A model generated the notes under the pieces. The model saw only the letters and a list, made by a program, of their open reading frames with translations, made no database searches and was not told the origin of the DNA. A program made the position numbers and the translations under genes. From Rhodanobacter sp. OK091 (lineage in GTDB: Bacteria; Pseudomonadota; Gammaproteobacteria; Xanthomonadales; Rhodanobacteraceae), in NCBI RefSeq assembly GCF_900142825.1, contig NZ_FRCH01000003.1, positions 186,001 to 250,000 on the forward strand: 64,000 bases of DNA, in the 5' to 3' direction. Numbering within the stretch: position 1 is the stretch's first letter; every line of letters begins with the position of its first letter. Shown here one piece after another: positions 8,691-16,956 of the stretch.

Positions 8691-9023
8691 GGTCAACTCC
8701 CCCCCTGTAAGTTCAGCTTGGCAGGCATGTTTTGTACCAAAAGGCCCTTCGAACCCCAACGACTGCGATTGGGACAGGTTCGCGGGGTCGTCGAGTGTCA
8801 GGAATGCGATAAACATCACGAAACGATATTGAACGCTTCGCGTCATTTGCCGATGTGTTCACGGCCGGCTGCTGCCAAGCTCCACGCAGATTGGTGTTGA
8901 CATCCAGTATGTTGGATGCGACGTGCGTTGATCGTCTCCCAGCTCGCATAGTTTGGATCGCAGGGTTGCGCTAGCTACGGAGCGCGCTTACCGTCGCGGT
9001 TCTGACTACCCAAGGAAACTCCC
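8691..9023. other. Divergent promoter region between pilin and S9 peptidase
   Basis: 333 bp without a gene. It contains the sigma-54-type promoter for the leftward pilin (8724-8740). A small inverted repeat CATCCA-N6-TGGATG lies at 8901-8918 and could bind a regulator of the rightward peptidase gene. I cannot place a convincing sigma-70 promoter. The AAGGAAAC ribosome site of the peptidase lies at about 9012-9019. Confidence 0.6.
8724..8740 (-). promoter_or_regulatory. Sigma-54 (RpoN) promoter of pilin 8250-8690
   Basis: The minus strand reads TTGGTACAAAACATGCC, with GG and GC elements at sigma-54 spacing. The predicted start near 8713 leaves a leader of about 23 nt that still includes the GGGGGGAG ribosome site. 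The match is slightly weaker than that at 8037-8052, with T for C after GG and A for T in the -12 box. Confidence 0.7.
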
Positions 9024-11168
9024 ATGAAACCTCTGTTTGCCGCGCTGCTGCTCGCGCTGGTGGCTGCACCCGCGATGGCGGGCGACGTCGTGGACACCAC
9101 TTTCGTCAAGACCGAGGGGGTGCATGCGTTCAATGTGCGCGATCTGGTGATGATGGATCGGGTCAGTGATCCGCAGCTGTCGCCGGATGGGCGTTATGCG
9201 GCGTTTGGCGTGCGCAGCACGGATTACGCGGCGAACAAGGGTGTCAACGCGGTGTATGTGTTGGACTTGAGCAAGGACGGTCAGCCGGTGAAGGTGGTGG
9301 ACAAGGGGAGTTCGGCGCGCTGGTCGGCGGACGGGCGCAGCCTGTATTTCGTGGCGCCGGCCAAGGGTGTGGCGCAGTTGTGGCGGGTGGATCTGGGCGG
9401 CAAGAGCGGTATGGATCTCGCCAAGCACGTTCCTGCTGTACAGGTGAGTCATTCCTTGCTGGATCTTGGTGGCTACAAGCTGTCGCCGGATGGCAAGCAG
9501 GTGCTGTTGTCGTACGAGGTGTTTACCGACTGCACTACTTTGGTGTGCACTCAGCAACGCGTCGCGGCGCGCGACAAGGACAAGGCCAGCGGCACGCTGT
9601 ACAGCAAGCTGTTCGTGCGGCACTGGGATACTTGGGCCAATGGCCGGCGCAACCAGCTGTTCGTGGCAAGCTTCGATGGCAAGGGGCAGCTGGCGGCCGA
9701 GCCGAAGCTGTTGAGTCGCGCCATCGACGGCGACGTGCCGAGCAAGCCGTTTGGCGACGAGAGCGAGTTCAGCTTTGCGCCGGACGGCAAGCGCGTGTAT
9801 TTCGACGTGCGCATTGCCGGCACCACCGAGCCGTGGTCGACCAACTTCGACGTGTACAGCGTGCCGGTGGACGGTTCGACTGCGCCGAAGAACCTCACTG
9901 CCGACAACAAGGCGTGGGATGCATTTCCGGTGGCGTCGCCGGACGGCAAGACGCTGTACTACTTGGCGATGAAGACCCCGGGTTTCGAGGCCGACCGTTT
10001 CGCGATCATGGCGCTGGATCTGGCCAGTGGCACGAAACACGAGGTGGCTCCGAAGTGGGATCGCTCGCCGGGTGGCCTGTCGATTTCCGCCGACGGCAAG
10101 ACTTTGTATGCCACCGCCGATGACGAGGGCCAGCACCCGCTGTTCGCGATCGATGTGGCCAACGGCGAGGTGAGCCGGTTAAGCGGGGAAGGTGCGGTGG
10201 GCGGCTATTCGATGGCCGCCGGCAAACTGCTGCTGACGCGTGATGATCTGAAGCGCCCGGCCGACGTCTACACGCTTGATATGAGCCAGGCCACTACCGA
10301 TGGCAGCGCGCTGAAGCAGGTCACGCATTACAACGCGGAGACTCTGAAGAACGCGAAGGTCGGCGATTTCGAGTTCTTCAACTTCAAGGGCGCGAACAAC
10401 GAGACCGTGCTGGGCTATGTGGTCATGCCGGTCGACTACCAGCCGGGCAAGACCTATCCGGTCGCGTTCATCATCCACGGCGGCCCGCAGGGCGCGATGG
10501 ACAACGGCTGGAGCTATCGCTGGAATCCGCAGACTTATGCCGGCCAGGGCTTTGCGGTGGTGACGGTGAATTTCCATGGCTCTACCGGTTACGGCCAGGC
10601 GTTCACCGATGCGATTTCAGGGGACTGGGGCGGCAAGCCGCTTGAGGATCTGAAGCTGGGCTGGAAGGCTGCACTGAACAAGTACAGCTTCCTCGACGGT
10701 GATCGCGCCTGCGCGCTGGGCGCCAGCTATGGCGGCTACATGACCTATTGGATTGCCGGTGTGTGGAACCAGCCGTGGAAGTGCCTGATCGATCACGACG
10801 GCGTGTTCGATACGCGCGCGATGTATTACGACACCGAGGAGTTGTGGTTCGAGGAGCGCGAGAACGGCGGCACCCAGTACGAGCACCCGGAGAACTACGA
10901 GAAGTTCAACCCGCTCAACCACGTCAAGGACTGGCGCGTACCGATGCTGGTAGTGCACAGCGGCAACGATTTCCGCATCCCGATCACCCAGGGCCTTGGG
11001 GCATTTACCGCCATGCAGCGCCGCGGTATCCCCAGCCAGTTCTTGACCTTCCCGGACGAAAACCACTGGGTGCTGAAACCGCACAACAGCGTGCAGTGGC
11101 ATGACGCGGTCAACGCATGGTTGAAGCAGTGGACGGCCAAGGATGCGTCGAAAGCGGCGTTGCACTGA
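9024..11168 (+). CDS. Secreted S9-family prolyl oligopeptidase / dipeptidyl peptidase
   Basis: 714 aa with a signal peptide (MKPLFAALLLALVAAPAMAG). Residues about 30-400 form a beta-propeller with repeated SPDG/SADG strand motifs. The C-terminal alpha/beta hydrolase domain has HGGPQGAMDNGW, the nucleophile S568 in GASYGGYM, an Asp in SGNDFRIP and the His in DENHWV. S9 enzymes of this DPP5-like type remove dipeptides or cut short peptides in the periplasm, serving peptide nutrition. It is monocistronic, with an AAGGAAAC ribosome site and a strong terminator at 11187-11219. No neighbour suggests a particular substrate. Confidence 0.92.
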   Translation: MKPLFAALLLALVAAPAMAGDVVDTTFVKTEGVHAFNVRDLVMMDRVSDPQLSPDGRYAAFGVRSTDYAANKGVNAVYVLDLSKDGQPVKVVDKGSSARWSADGRSLYFVAPAKGVAQLWRVDLGGKSGMDLAKHVPAVQVSHSLLDLGGYKLSPDGKQVLLSYEVFTDCTTLVCTQQRVAARDKDKASGTLYSKLFVRHWDTWANGRRNQLFVASFDGKGQLAAEPKLLSRAIDGDVPSKPFGDESEFSFAPDGKRVYFDVRIAGTTEPWSTNFDVYSVPVDGSTAPKNLTADNKAWDAFPVASPDGKTLYYLAMKTPGFEADRFAIMALDLASGTKHEVAPKWDRSPGGLSISADGKTLYATADDEGQHPLFAIDVANGEVSRLSGEGAVGGYSMAAGKLLLTRDDLKRPADVYTLDMSQATTDGSALKQVTHYNAETLKNAKVGDFEFFNFKGANNETVLGYVVMPVDYQPGKTYPVAFIIHGGPQGAMDNGWSYRWNPQTYAGQGFAVVTVNFHGSTGYGQAFTDAISGDWGGKPLEDLKLGWKAALNKYSFLDGDRACALGASYGGYMTYWIAGVWNQPWKCLIDHDGVFDTRAMYYDTEELWFEERENGGTQYEHPENYEKFNPLNHVKDWRVPMLVVHSGNDFRIPITQGLGAFTAMQRRGIPSQFLTFPDENHWVLKPHNSVQWHDAVNAWLKQWTAKDASKAALH

Positions 11169-11186
11169 TTCGCCAGTGCGATGGAA

Positions 11187-11219
11187 ACGGCGGCCTTCGG
11201 GCCGCCGTTCTTGTTTTGT
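11187..11219 (+). terminator. Rho-independent terminator of the S9 peptidase gene
   Basis: AACGGCGGCC-TTC-G-GGCCGCCGTT forms a stem of about ten pairs followed by CTTGTTTT, 18 bp after the stop codon. Confidence 0.85.
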
Positions 11220-11221
11220 GG

Positions 11222-11292
11222 TGAGAGCGCACTCCGCGCGCGATCATTCTTGCAAGATGTAGCAAGAGCATCGCGCACAGGGTGCGCTCCTA
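11222..11292. repeat. Imperfect REP-like inverted repeat
   Basis: Arms GAGCGCACTCCGCGCGCGAT and ATCGCGCACAGGGTGCGCTC, joined through AGATGTAGCAAGAGC, pair imperfectly. The layout GAGCG-CAC...GCGAT-GCTCTTGC matches the two better-conserved elements at 13596-13680 and 20051-20123. It lies between convergent genes. It is probably a degenerate member of the same palindrome family. Confidence 0.6.
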
Positions 11293-11300
11293 CGATGGGT

Positions 11301-12323
11301 TCACAACCACTTCGCCCGCTTGAGCGCGAGGTAAATGGTGCCGACCACGCAGGCGACTACCGTGATGATGGCGGGGTAGGCCCAGGGCTGGCTGAGCTCG
11401 GGCATGTGAGTGAAGTTCATGCCGTACCAGCTGGTGAACAAGGTGGGCACGGCGAGCATCGCGGCGTAGCCAGCGAGCTTTTTCATCACCTCGTTCTGGC
11501 CCAGGGTGACCAGCGAGAGGTTGACGTTGATCGCGGCGTTGAGCATCTCGCGCATTGCGCTGATCGCCTCGTTGACCCGGAACACATGGTCGTAGACGTC
11601 GCTGAAATACGCGCGCAGCTCGTCCGGAATCATCTTGGGATGCAGCTTCACCAGCTGGCTGATCACATCCTGCAATGGCGCCACTGCGAGGCGCAGTGTC
11701 ATCAGGTCGCGCTGCATGTCGTACAGCCGCCGCACTGTTCCCCGGTTGAACGTGTCGACGAAAATGTCTTGCTCCAGCTTCTGCAGTTCCTCGCGGAAGT
11801 CGCGCACGATCGGCAGCAGGTTGTCGACGATGAAGTCGAGCACGCCATACAGTGCATAGCTTGGGCCCAGCGCGAGCATGTGCGGCGCATGCTCGCAGTC
11901 ACGCCGCGCAGGTGCATAGGACAGTGAGGCGCCGTGTCGCACGGTGACCAGGTAACGCTGGCCGAGAAAGATGTGCGTCTCGCCGAACGCCAGCCGGGTG
12001 TTGATCAGCTGCGCGGTCTGCACGACCAGGAACAGCGAGTCGCCGTAAGCATCGATCTTGGTGCGCTGGTGGGCGTTGTGCGCATCCTCGATGGCCAGAT
12101 CGTGCAGCCCGAATTCCTCCTGCAGCTTCATCAGCAGCGCTTCATCAGGCTCGTGCAAGCCGACCCACACGAAGGTGTCCGGCTGTGCCAGCACCTCGCT
12201 GATGGTGTCGAGGGTGATCTCGCCAATCCGGCTACCGTCGTTCCGGTAGGCGACGCAGTTGACCACCATCGGCTGGTCGGCGGTCGACAGTGCGGTCGGT
12301 GATGGCGGGGTGATCAGGTTCAT
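11301..12323 (-). CDS. corA: Magnesium/cobalt transporter CorA
   Basis: 340 aa. A large cytoplasmic alpha/beta and helical domain precedes two C-terminal membrane helices. The signature YGMNFTHMPEL places the GMN pore motif at 301-303, between the helices, and the protein ends with a basic tail (LKRAKWL) as CorA does. It forms a pentameric Mg2+ channel in the inner membrane. It converges on the S9 peptidase, and its start is 52 bp downstream of the DUF4105 stop on the same strand. CorA next to CorC is metabolically coherent, since both concern divalent metals. Confidence 0.95.
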   Translation of the reverse strand: MNLITPPSPTALSTADQPMVVNCVAYRNDGSRIGEITLDTISEVLAQPDTFVWVGLHEPDEALLMKLQEEFGLHDLAIEDAHNAHQRTKIDAYGDSLFLVVQTAQLINTRLAFGETHIFLGQRYLVTVRHGASLSYAPARRDCEHAPHMLALGPSYALYGVLDFIVDNLLPIVRDFREELQKLEQDIFVDTFNRGTVRRLYDMQRDLMTLRLAVAPLQDVISQLVKLHPKMIPDELRAYFSDVYDHVFRVNEAISAMREMLNAAINVNLSLVTLGQNEVMKKLAGYAAMLAVPTLFTSWYGMNFTHMPELSQPWAYPAIITVVACVVGTIYLALKRAKWL

Positions 12324-12375
12324 GCGCGCATCATGCCCCGCCGCGGAAGACGGGGCAATTACACATCGCCGGAGC

Positions 12376-13581
12376 TTACCGGTTCCGGCGCAGACTCCAG
12401 GCCAGCGCCAGCCAGCACGGCAGCGCGAACAACAGCCACGGCTGGTTCTGCTGCACGGTGCCGGGTAGCAGGTGCAGCAGTACGGCGACCATGCTGGCGA
12501 GCAGTTGCAGCGCGATCACGCCGTCCATGAAGCGCGAAGCGGCGAGGCCGCGGCGCGATCGCCACAGTGTCGGCAGCAGCAGGAATGCAAGCGGGTTGAA
12601 CAGCAGCAAGTTGGCGTTGTTCCATGCCGAGTGATGAGTGGTCAGCGTCCACAGCGTCAGCAAGACCAGGCCGATGATGCCGGCGCAGAGCAGATACAGC
12701 GTGCCCAGCAGCACATGGCCGATGGGCCACCAGCGCCGCGTCAGCACGATGAGCGCGCCAAGCGACAGGCCGGCCAACCCCAGCGGCAGCCGCAGGTCCG
12801 GTGCGGCTGCCGGCGGCACGTCCAGCCGATTCGGCGAGACGAGTTGTTCGCTCTGCAACAGCGGTTGCAGGCCGCCATGGCCATTGTCGATGCGCACCTC
12901 GCGCAACTGCAGCTGCAGTACTTCGGGCAGGAAACTTTCCTGCCACGCGCTGAGAGGCTGATCGGCATACGGGCCCAGGCCCAGATCCATCACCAGCATC
13001 AGCCATGTCTGTGCGCTCATCAGGCGGGCGGTCTGCTGGCGGAAGGTCATGCCGCCGGCACGTGCGCCGAGCTGGGTCTTCAGCACGCCGCCGAGCGCGT
13101 TGTTCAGCGCGTCCCGCACACGGGTGGTGCAGTTGTCGACGTAGTAGTCGTAGTTGTAGCCGGCATTTTCCGGGCGCAGGTTCCACAACAGGAAATCGCG
13201 CAGTGCGCCGGCCTGCTCGACTGTCATCGCCAATGACTGGCGGGTGACCGAACGACCGGCTTCGACGTAGTAGCTCTCGTCGAGGTTGCTGGGTGCCGCG
13301 TCCATCAGATAGTGCATGCGGCCGCGGGCGAAGTTGAGAAAGAAATTCGCTTCGTTGAAATCGAACACGCCGTAGTTGAAGCTGATCGCTTCGCCCGATG
13401 CGCTGTCGCGCAGCTCGATGGCATCGTGGCCGAAGCGCTCCCAGTAGGTTTCACCGGGGCCGTAGGTGATCAACGATACCTGGAGATTGGCGCCTGGCGC
13501 GTTGGCCACGCTGGCGCGGGCGGAAGACGCGCAGAGCAGCCATGCCATGGCGATAAGAAGCGCGAAGCCGATGTGCCGCAT
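12376..13581 (-). CDS. DUF4105 (Lnb N-terminal-like) periplasmic domain with C-terminal membrane region; possible lipoprotein N-acyltransferase
   Basis: 401 aa. A signal peptide (MRHIGFALLIAMAWLLCASSARA) leads into a periplasmic domain with WERFGHDAIEL (H52), FNYGVFDF and YDYYVDNCTTRVRDAL (C151), a Cys/His arrangement like NlpC/P60-type enzymes. From about residue 260 there are roughly five membrane helices. This architecture, periplasmic DUF4105 plus C-terminal helices, is that of Lnb, the lipoprotein N-acyltransferase described in Bacteroides. It lies directly downstream of corC, the place where lnt sits in the miaB-phoH-ybeY-corC-lnt order of E. coli. The function is inferred; many DUF4105 proteins are uncharacterised. 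Confidence 0.7.
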   Translation of the reverse strand: MRHIGFALLIAMAWLLCASSARASVANAPGANLQVSLITYGPGETYWERFGHDAIELRDSASGEAISFNYGVFDFNEANFFLNFARGRMHYLMDAAPSNLDESYYVEAGRSVTRQSLAMTVEQAGALRDFLLWNLRPENAGYNYDYYVDNCTTRVRDALNNALGGVLKTQLGARAGGMTFRQQTARLMSAQTWLMLVMDLGLGPYADQPLSAWQESFLPEVLQLQLREVRIDNGHGGLQPLLQSEQLVSPNRLDVPPAAAPDLRLPLGLAGLSLGALIVLTRRWWPIGHVLLGTLYLLCAGIIGLVLLTLWTLTTHHSAWNNANLLLFNPLAFLLLPTLWRSRRGLAASRFMDGVIALQLLASMVAVLLHLLPGTVQQNQPWLLFALPCWLALAWSLRRNR

Positions 13582-13595
13582 GCGTATGACCTTGC

Positions 13596-13680
13596 TGTGG
13601 GAGCGACTTCAGTCGCGATGCTCTTGATCTTTCGGTGGCGATAAGTCTGCAAGAGCATCGCGACTGAAGTCGCTCCCACA
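13596..13680. repeat. REP-like palindrome with perfect 30-bp arms
   Basis: Left arm 13596-13625 begins TGTGGGAGCGACTTCAGTCG and the right arm 13651-13680 is its exact reverse complement, around a 25-nt loop. The same core recurs at 20051-20123. It lies between the corC stop and the DUF4105 start, so the transcript would form a very stable hairpin that may attenuate or protect mRNA. This is typical of dispersed REP/BIME elements mobilised by RAYT transposases; no RAYT gene is present here. Confidence 0.9.
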
Positions 13681-13712
13681 GTCCAACGAAGCAGTGATGC
13701 AGTCGTCAATGC

Positions 13713-14555
13713 CTATTGCCGCGCTACGCGGAACTGCTGCACGCGACGGTCATCAGCTTCGGTGACGTGGAACAGATACTCGCCGATGCCGACCTCTTCG
13801 CCGACCTCGGGCAGGTGGCCGAATTCGGAAGTGACCATGCCGCCGACGGTGTCGTATTCCTCGTCGGAGAATTCGGCGCCGGTCTGTTCGTTGAAATCCT
13901 CGATCGGGGTCAGCGCGCTGACCAGCCAGCCGCCGCCGGGCTGTTCGTGCATCAGCTTGGGCTCTTCCTCGTCGTCGTGCTCGTCGTCGATCTCGCCGAC
14001 GATCTCTTCGAGCACGTCTTCGATCGTGATCAGGCCGGCGACGCCGCCGTATTCGTTGACCACTAGCGCCATGTGATTGCGCGACCGACGGAACTCCTCC
14101 AGCAGCACATTCAGGCGCATCGATTCGGGAATCAGCACGGCCGGGCGCAGGATCGCGCGGATGTCGAAATGCTCCGCAGCGCCGAAGAACTTCAGCAAAT
14201 CCTTGGCCAGCAGGATGCCGAGGATCTCGTCCTTGTCGTCGCCGTGTACGGGGAAGCGCGAGTGGCCCGATTCGACGGTTGCGGCAAGAATGTCGGGTAG
14301 CGGCGACTCGGCCGCGATCATCACGATCTGCGCGCGCGGCACCATCACGTCGTCCACGCTCAGTTCGGTGACCTTGATCGCACCCTCGACCATGGTGAGG
14401 GTGTCGACGGACAACAGTCCGTTGGTCTGGGCGGAGCGCAACTCCTCGATCAGTTCGCTGCGGTTGCGTGGCTCGCCGGAAAACATGTGGCCCAGCCGGT
14501 CCCACCAGGTGCGGTGTGCCGGGCCGCTGGTACTGCCAGGGTCGTCGTTCATCAC
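13713..14555 (-). CDS. corC: CorC/YbeX-type CBS-domain protein
   Basis: 280 aa. Two CBS domains span about 60-190 (VDDVMVPRAQIVMI; NEYGGVAGLITIEDVLEEIV). An acidic stretch (DDEHDDEEEP) and a C-terminal CorC_HlyC domain (EEYDTVGGMVTSEFGHLPEVG) follow. This is the short soluble form lacking the N-terminal CNNM membrane domain, as in E. coli YbeX. The family is linked to magnesium/cobalt efflux and, in E. coli, to ribosome-related functions shared with the upstream ybeY. It lies 133 bp after ybeY on the same strand in the conserved miaB-phoH-ybeY-corC arrangement. The start is MMNDDPG; no better start is visible. Confidence 0.93.
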   Translation of the reverse strand: MMNDDPGSTSGPAHRTWWDRLGHMFSGEPRNRSELIEELRSAQTNGLLSVDTLTMVEGAIKVTELSVDDVMVPRAQIVMIAAESPLPDILAATVESGHSRFPVHGDDKDEILGILLAKDLLKFFGAAEHFDIRAILRPAVLIPESMRLNVLLEEFRRSRNHMALVVNEYGGVAGLITIEDVLEEIVGEIDDEHDDEEEPKLMHEQPGGGWLVSALTPIEDFNEQTGAEFSDEEYDTVGGMVTSEFGHLPEVGEEVGIGEYLFHVTEADDRRVQQFRVARQ

Positions 14556-14688
14556 TCGTTTGAATGCAGCCCATGACCGGGCGGAAGGCCGATTCTAGCC
14601 GAAAAATCGTGACGGTTCAGAGCACAAGCTCGAATCCGGCCCCCGCGTCGCGCGTGATTTTGCAGGGCCGTCAGGGCAGGAGGCGCTG

Positions 14689-15189
14689 TCAGGCGTATGG
14701 GTCGGCGATGCCGAGGCCGGCGAGGATGCGGGTCTCCAGCGCTTCCATCGCTACGGCTTCGCCGTCCTCGATATGGTCGTAGCCGAGCAGATGCAGCACG
14801 CCGTGAATGGTGAGATGGGCCCAGTGATCGCGGGGCAATTTATGTTGCTCGGCGGCTTCGCGAAGCACCACCGGCGCGCAGATCGCCAGGTCGCCGATCA
14901 GCGGTAGCGCTACGCCGGGCGGCCATTCGGCGGGAAACGACAGCACGTTGGTGGCGTAATCCTTGCCGCGATAGTCGCGGTTGAGCGCACGGCCTTCGTC
15001 GGCATCGACGATGCGGATCGCCAGCTCCGCCGGTTTCCGGCGTTTGGCGCCGTGCAGCGCCGCTTCGACCCACTGTCGGAAGCTGGCCGCCGAGGGCAGG
15101 CCAGCCCGGGCAACGGCGTAACCGACGTGAAGGGTGGCATTTTTCTGTGGGATGCCCTTGTGGTCAGGAGCAGCGTCGCGCCGGCTCAT
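14689..15189 (-). CDS. ybeY: Endoribonuclease YbeY (16S rRNA maturation)
   Basis: 166 aa. It carries the metal-binding motif [11 protein letters not shown] (H-x3-H-x5-H), which binds zinc in YbeY, and the upstream [16 protein letters not shown] segment typical of the family. YbeY takes part in 16S rRNA 3'-end maturation and ribosome quality control. Its ATG overlaps the phoH stop by 4 bp (15186-15189), indicating translational coupling. The N-terminus ([12 protein letters not shown]) is slightly longer than usual. Confidence 0.95.
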   Translation of the reverse strand: MSRRDAAPDHKGIPQKNATLHVGYAVARAGLPSAASFRQWVEAALHGAKRRKPAELAIRIVDADEGRALNRDYRGKDYATNVLSFPAEWPPGVALPLIGDLAICAPVVLREAAEQHKLPRDHWAHLTIHGVLHLLGYDHIEDGEAVAMEALETRILAGLGIADPYA

Positions 15190-16166
15190 GGAGCACCCTC
15201 TTCCTTTTGCTCGAACGCCTCGTAGGCGCGCACGATCTTCGCCACCAGCGGGTGGCGCACCACGTCGCGTGAGGTGAAAAACGTGAAACTGATGCCGCTG
15301 ACGTCGCGCAGCACTTCCACCGCCTGACGCAGGCCGGAACGGGTGTTGCGCGGAAGGTCGACCTGGGTGACGTCGCCGGTGATCACCGCGACCGTGCCGA
15401 AGCCGATTCGTGTCAGGAACATCTTCATCTGCTCGACCGTGGTGTTCTGCGCTTCGTCGAGGATCACGTAGGAGTCGTTGAGCGTACGGCCACGCATATA
15501 CGCCAGCGGCGCGATCTCGATCACGTTGCGCTCGATCAGTTTGGCCACCTTCTCGAAGCCCAGCATTTCGTACAGCGCGTCGTACAGAGGGCGCAGGTAG
15601 GGATCGACTTTCTGCGACAGGTCGCCAGGCAGGAACCCGAGTTTTTCGCCGGCCTCGACCGCCGGGCGCACCAGCAGCAGACGCTGCACGCGGTTCGCTT
15701 CGAGCGCCTCGACTGCGCTGGCCACGGCCAGGTAGGTCTTGCCGGTGCCGGCAGGACCCACGCCGAAATTGATGTCGTGGCTGGCGATCGCATGCAGGTA
15801 GCGCGCCTGGTTCGCGCCGCGGCCCTTGATCACGCCGCGCTTGACCCGGATCGCCACCTCTTGGGTACCTTCAGCCGATGGCTCGGTGATCGCGTCGATG
15901 CCGGACTCGGCCAGGTGCAGGTTGATCCGTGCGCCGGTCAGGGATTCGTCTTCGGTGGTGGCGTATAGCGAGCGCAGCACTTTTTCGGCAGCCCGGGCCG
16001 AGGCGTCTTCGCCGATGATCTGGAAAATGCTGCCGCGATGGTTGATCTCCACGCCGAGGCGCAGTTCGATCTGGCGCAGGTGCTCGTCGAACGCCCCGCA
16101 CAGGTTGGCGAGGCGGGCATTGTCTTCGGGGTCGAGGATGAAGTCGCGCTGGTTGAGTTTGCTCAT
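15186..16166 (-). CDS. phoH: PhoH-family ATPase (YbeZ)
   Basis: 326 aa from the ATG at 16166 ([20 protein letters not shown]), chosen because homologues start here; an in-frame ATG at 16220 adds 18 unconserved residues. The Walker A motif is [11 protein letters not shown] and the Walker B region is [11 protein letters not shown], followed by [12 protein letters not shown] and [11 protein letters not shown]. PhoH/YbeZ is an RNA-helicase-like ATPase that partners YbeY. It is coupled to ybeY by a 4-bp overlap. Normally miaB lies immediately upstream; here the rightward exporter operon separates them. Confidence 0.95.
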   Translation of the reverse strand: MSKLNQRDFILDPEDNARLANLCGAFDEHLRQIELRLGVEINHRGSIFQIIGEDASARAAEKVLRSLYATTEDESLTGARINLHLAESGIDAITEPSAEGTQEVAIRVKRGVIKGRGANQARYLHAIASHDINFGVGPAGTGKTYLAVASAVEALEANRVQRLLLVRPAVEAGEKLGFLPGDLSQKVDPYLRPLYDALYEMLGFEKVAKLIERNVIEIAPLAYMRGRTLNDSYVILDEAQNTTVEQMKMFLTRIGFGTVAVITGDVTQVDLPRNTRSGLRQAVEVLRDVSGISFTFFTSRDVVRHPLVAKIVRAYEAFEQKEEGAP

Positions 16167-16250
16167 AGACGCGGCAGAGTAGCGCGGTGCTGGTGGAAGA
16201 GCCATGACGACGCGTTTCATCTACAGAACCAACACTGCATTTGCGCATAA

Positions 16251-16270
16251 TTAATTTATGCATTAATTTA
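16251..16270. promoter_or_regulatory. AT-rich direct repeat upstream of tetR (candidate operator/promoter)
   Basis: TTAATTTA at 16251-16258 and again at 16263-16270, separated by TGCA, stands out in GC-rich surroundings. It ends 5 bp before the tetR ATG and lies in the 109-bp gap to phoH. Either it holds the promoter of a leaderless tetR message or it is the autoregulatory operator. No ribosome site is visible before tetR. Confidence 0.5.
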
Positions 16271-16275
16271 CGTGC

Positions 16276-16956
16276 ATGATCGCTCCTGCCAAACGTGCAG
16301 CACCCAGGCGCAAGCGTCGCGCCGGACGTCCGAGCGGCGAAGACCTGGACTTGCGCGCGCATCTGCTGGATGTCGCGATAGCGCAGTTTTCGCGCGTGGG
16401 CATTGCGGCAACCTCGCTGCGGGCGATCGCGGTCGAGGCCAACGTGACGCCGGCCATGCTGCATTACTACTTTGGCGACAAGGCCCGGCTAGTGCAGGCT
16501 TTGATCGAAGAACGGTTGCTGCCGGCGGTGACGCCGATGCGTGCGCACCTCGAGCGCATCGGCGACGATCCGGCGGTGCTGATCGAGGGTTTCGTGCGCG
16601 GAATCGGTGCAGTCGTGGCGAATCATCCGTGGCTGCCGCCGCTGTGGGTGCGCGAGGTACTCTGCGAAGGCGGCGCGTTGCGCGAAGTGCTGTTCAACCA
16701 GGCCATCCCGAATCTGCCGCAGTTGCTGGCGCAGCGCTTCAGCCAGGCGCAGGCGGATGGACGTCTGAATGCGGATCTGGATCCGCGCCTGCTGGTCGTC
16801 TCGCTGGTCGGACTGACCCTGTTTCCCGCCGCCGGAGCACCCATCTGGCAGCGCATGTTCGGAGCCGAAGGCCTGGGCGCCGACGTCATGCTCAAACACA
16901 CTCTCGCGCTGCTCGATCGCGGCGCGGTTGCAGCAGGATCGGGAGAAGCCGCATGA
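16276..16956 (+). CDS. TetR-family repressor of the adjacent ABC exporter (CecR-like)
   Basis: 226 aa. An Arg-rich N-terminus is followed by a TetR HTH (about 28-75: LLDVAIAQFSRVGIAATSLR ... TPAMLHYYFGDKARLVQALI), then a helical ligand domain. It heads a four-gene operon with 4-bp overlaps (tetR-hlyD-ABC-permease). The same order is found for E. coli cecR(ybiH)-ybhGFSR, whose regulator responds to antibiotics. Autoregulation is likely. The start is the only in-frame ATG before the HTH; no Shine-Dalgarno sequence is visible, so translation may be leaderless. Confidence 0.88.
   Translation: MIAPAKRAAPRRKRRAGRPSGEDLDLRAHLLDVAIAQFSRVGIAATSLRAIAVEANVTPAMLHYYFGDKARLVQALIEERLLPAVTPMRAHLERIGDDPAVLIEGFVRGIGAVVANHPWLPPLWVREVLCEGGALREVLFNQAIPNLPQLLAQRFSQAQADGRLNADLDPRLLVVSLVGLTLFPAAGAPIWQRMFGAEGLGADVMLKHTLALLDRGAVAAGSGEAA

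Noticed and set aside
9006..10136. Long opposite-strand open frame across the S9 peptidase
   Set aside because: Antisense shadow of a GC-rich gene: Arg/His-rich, no family motif and no ribosome site.
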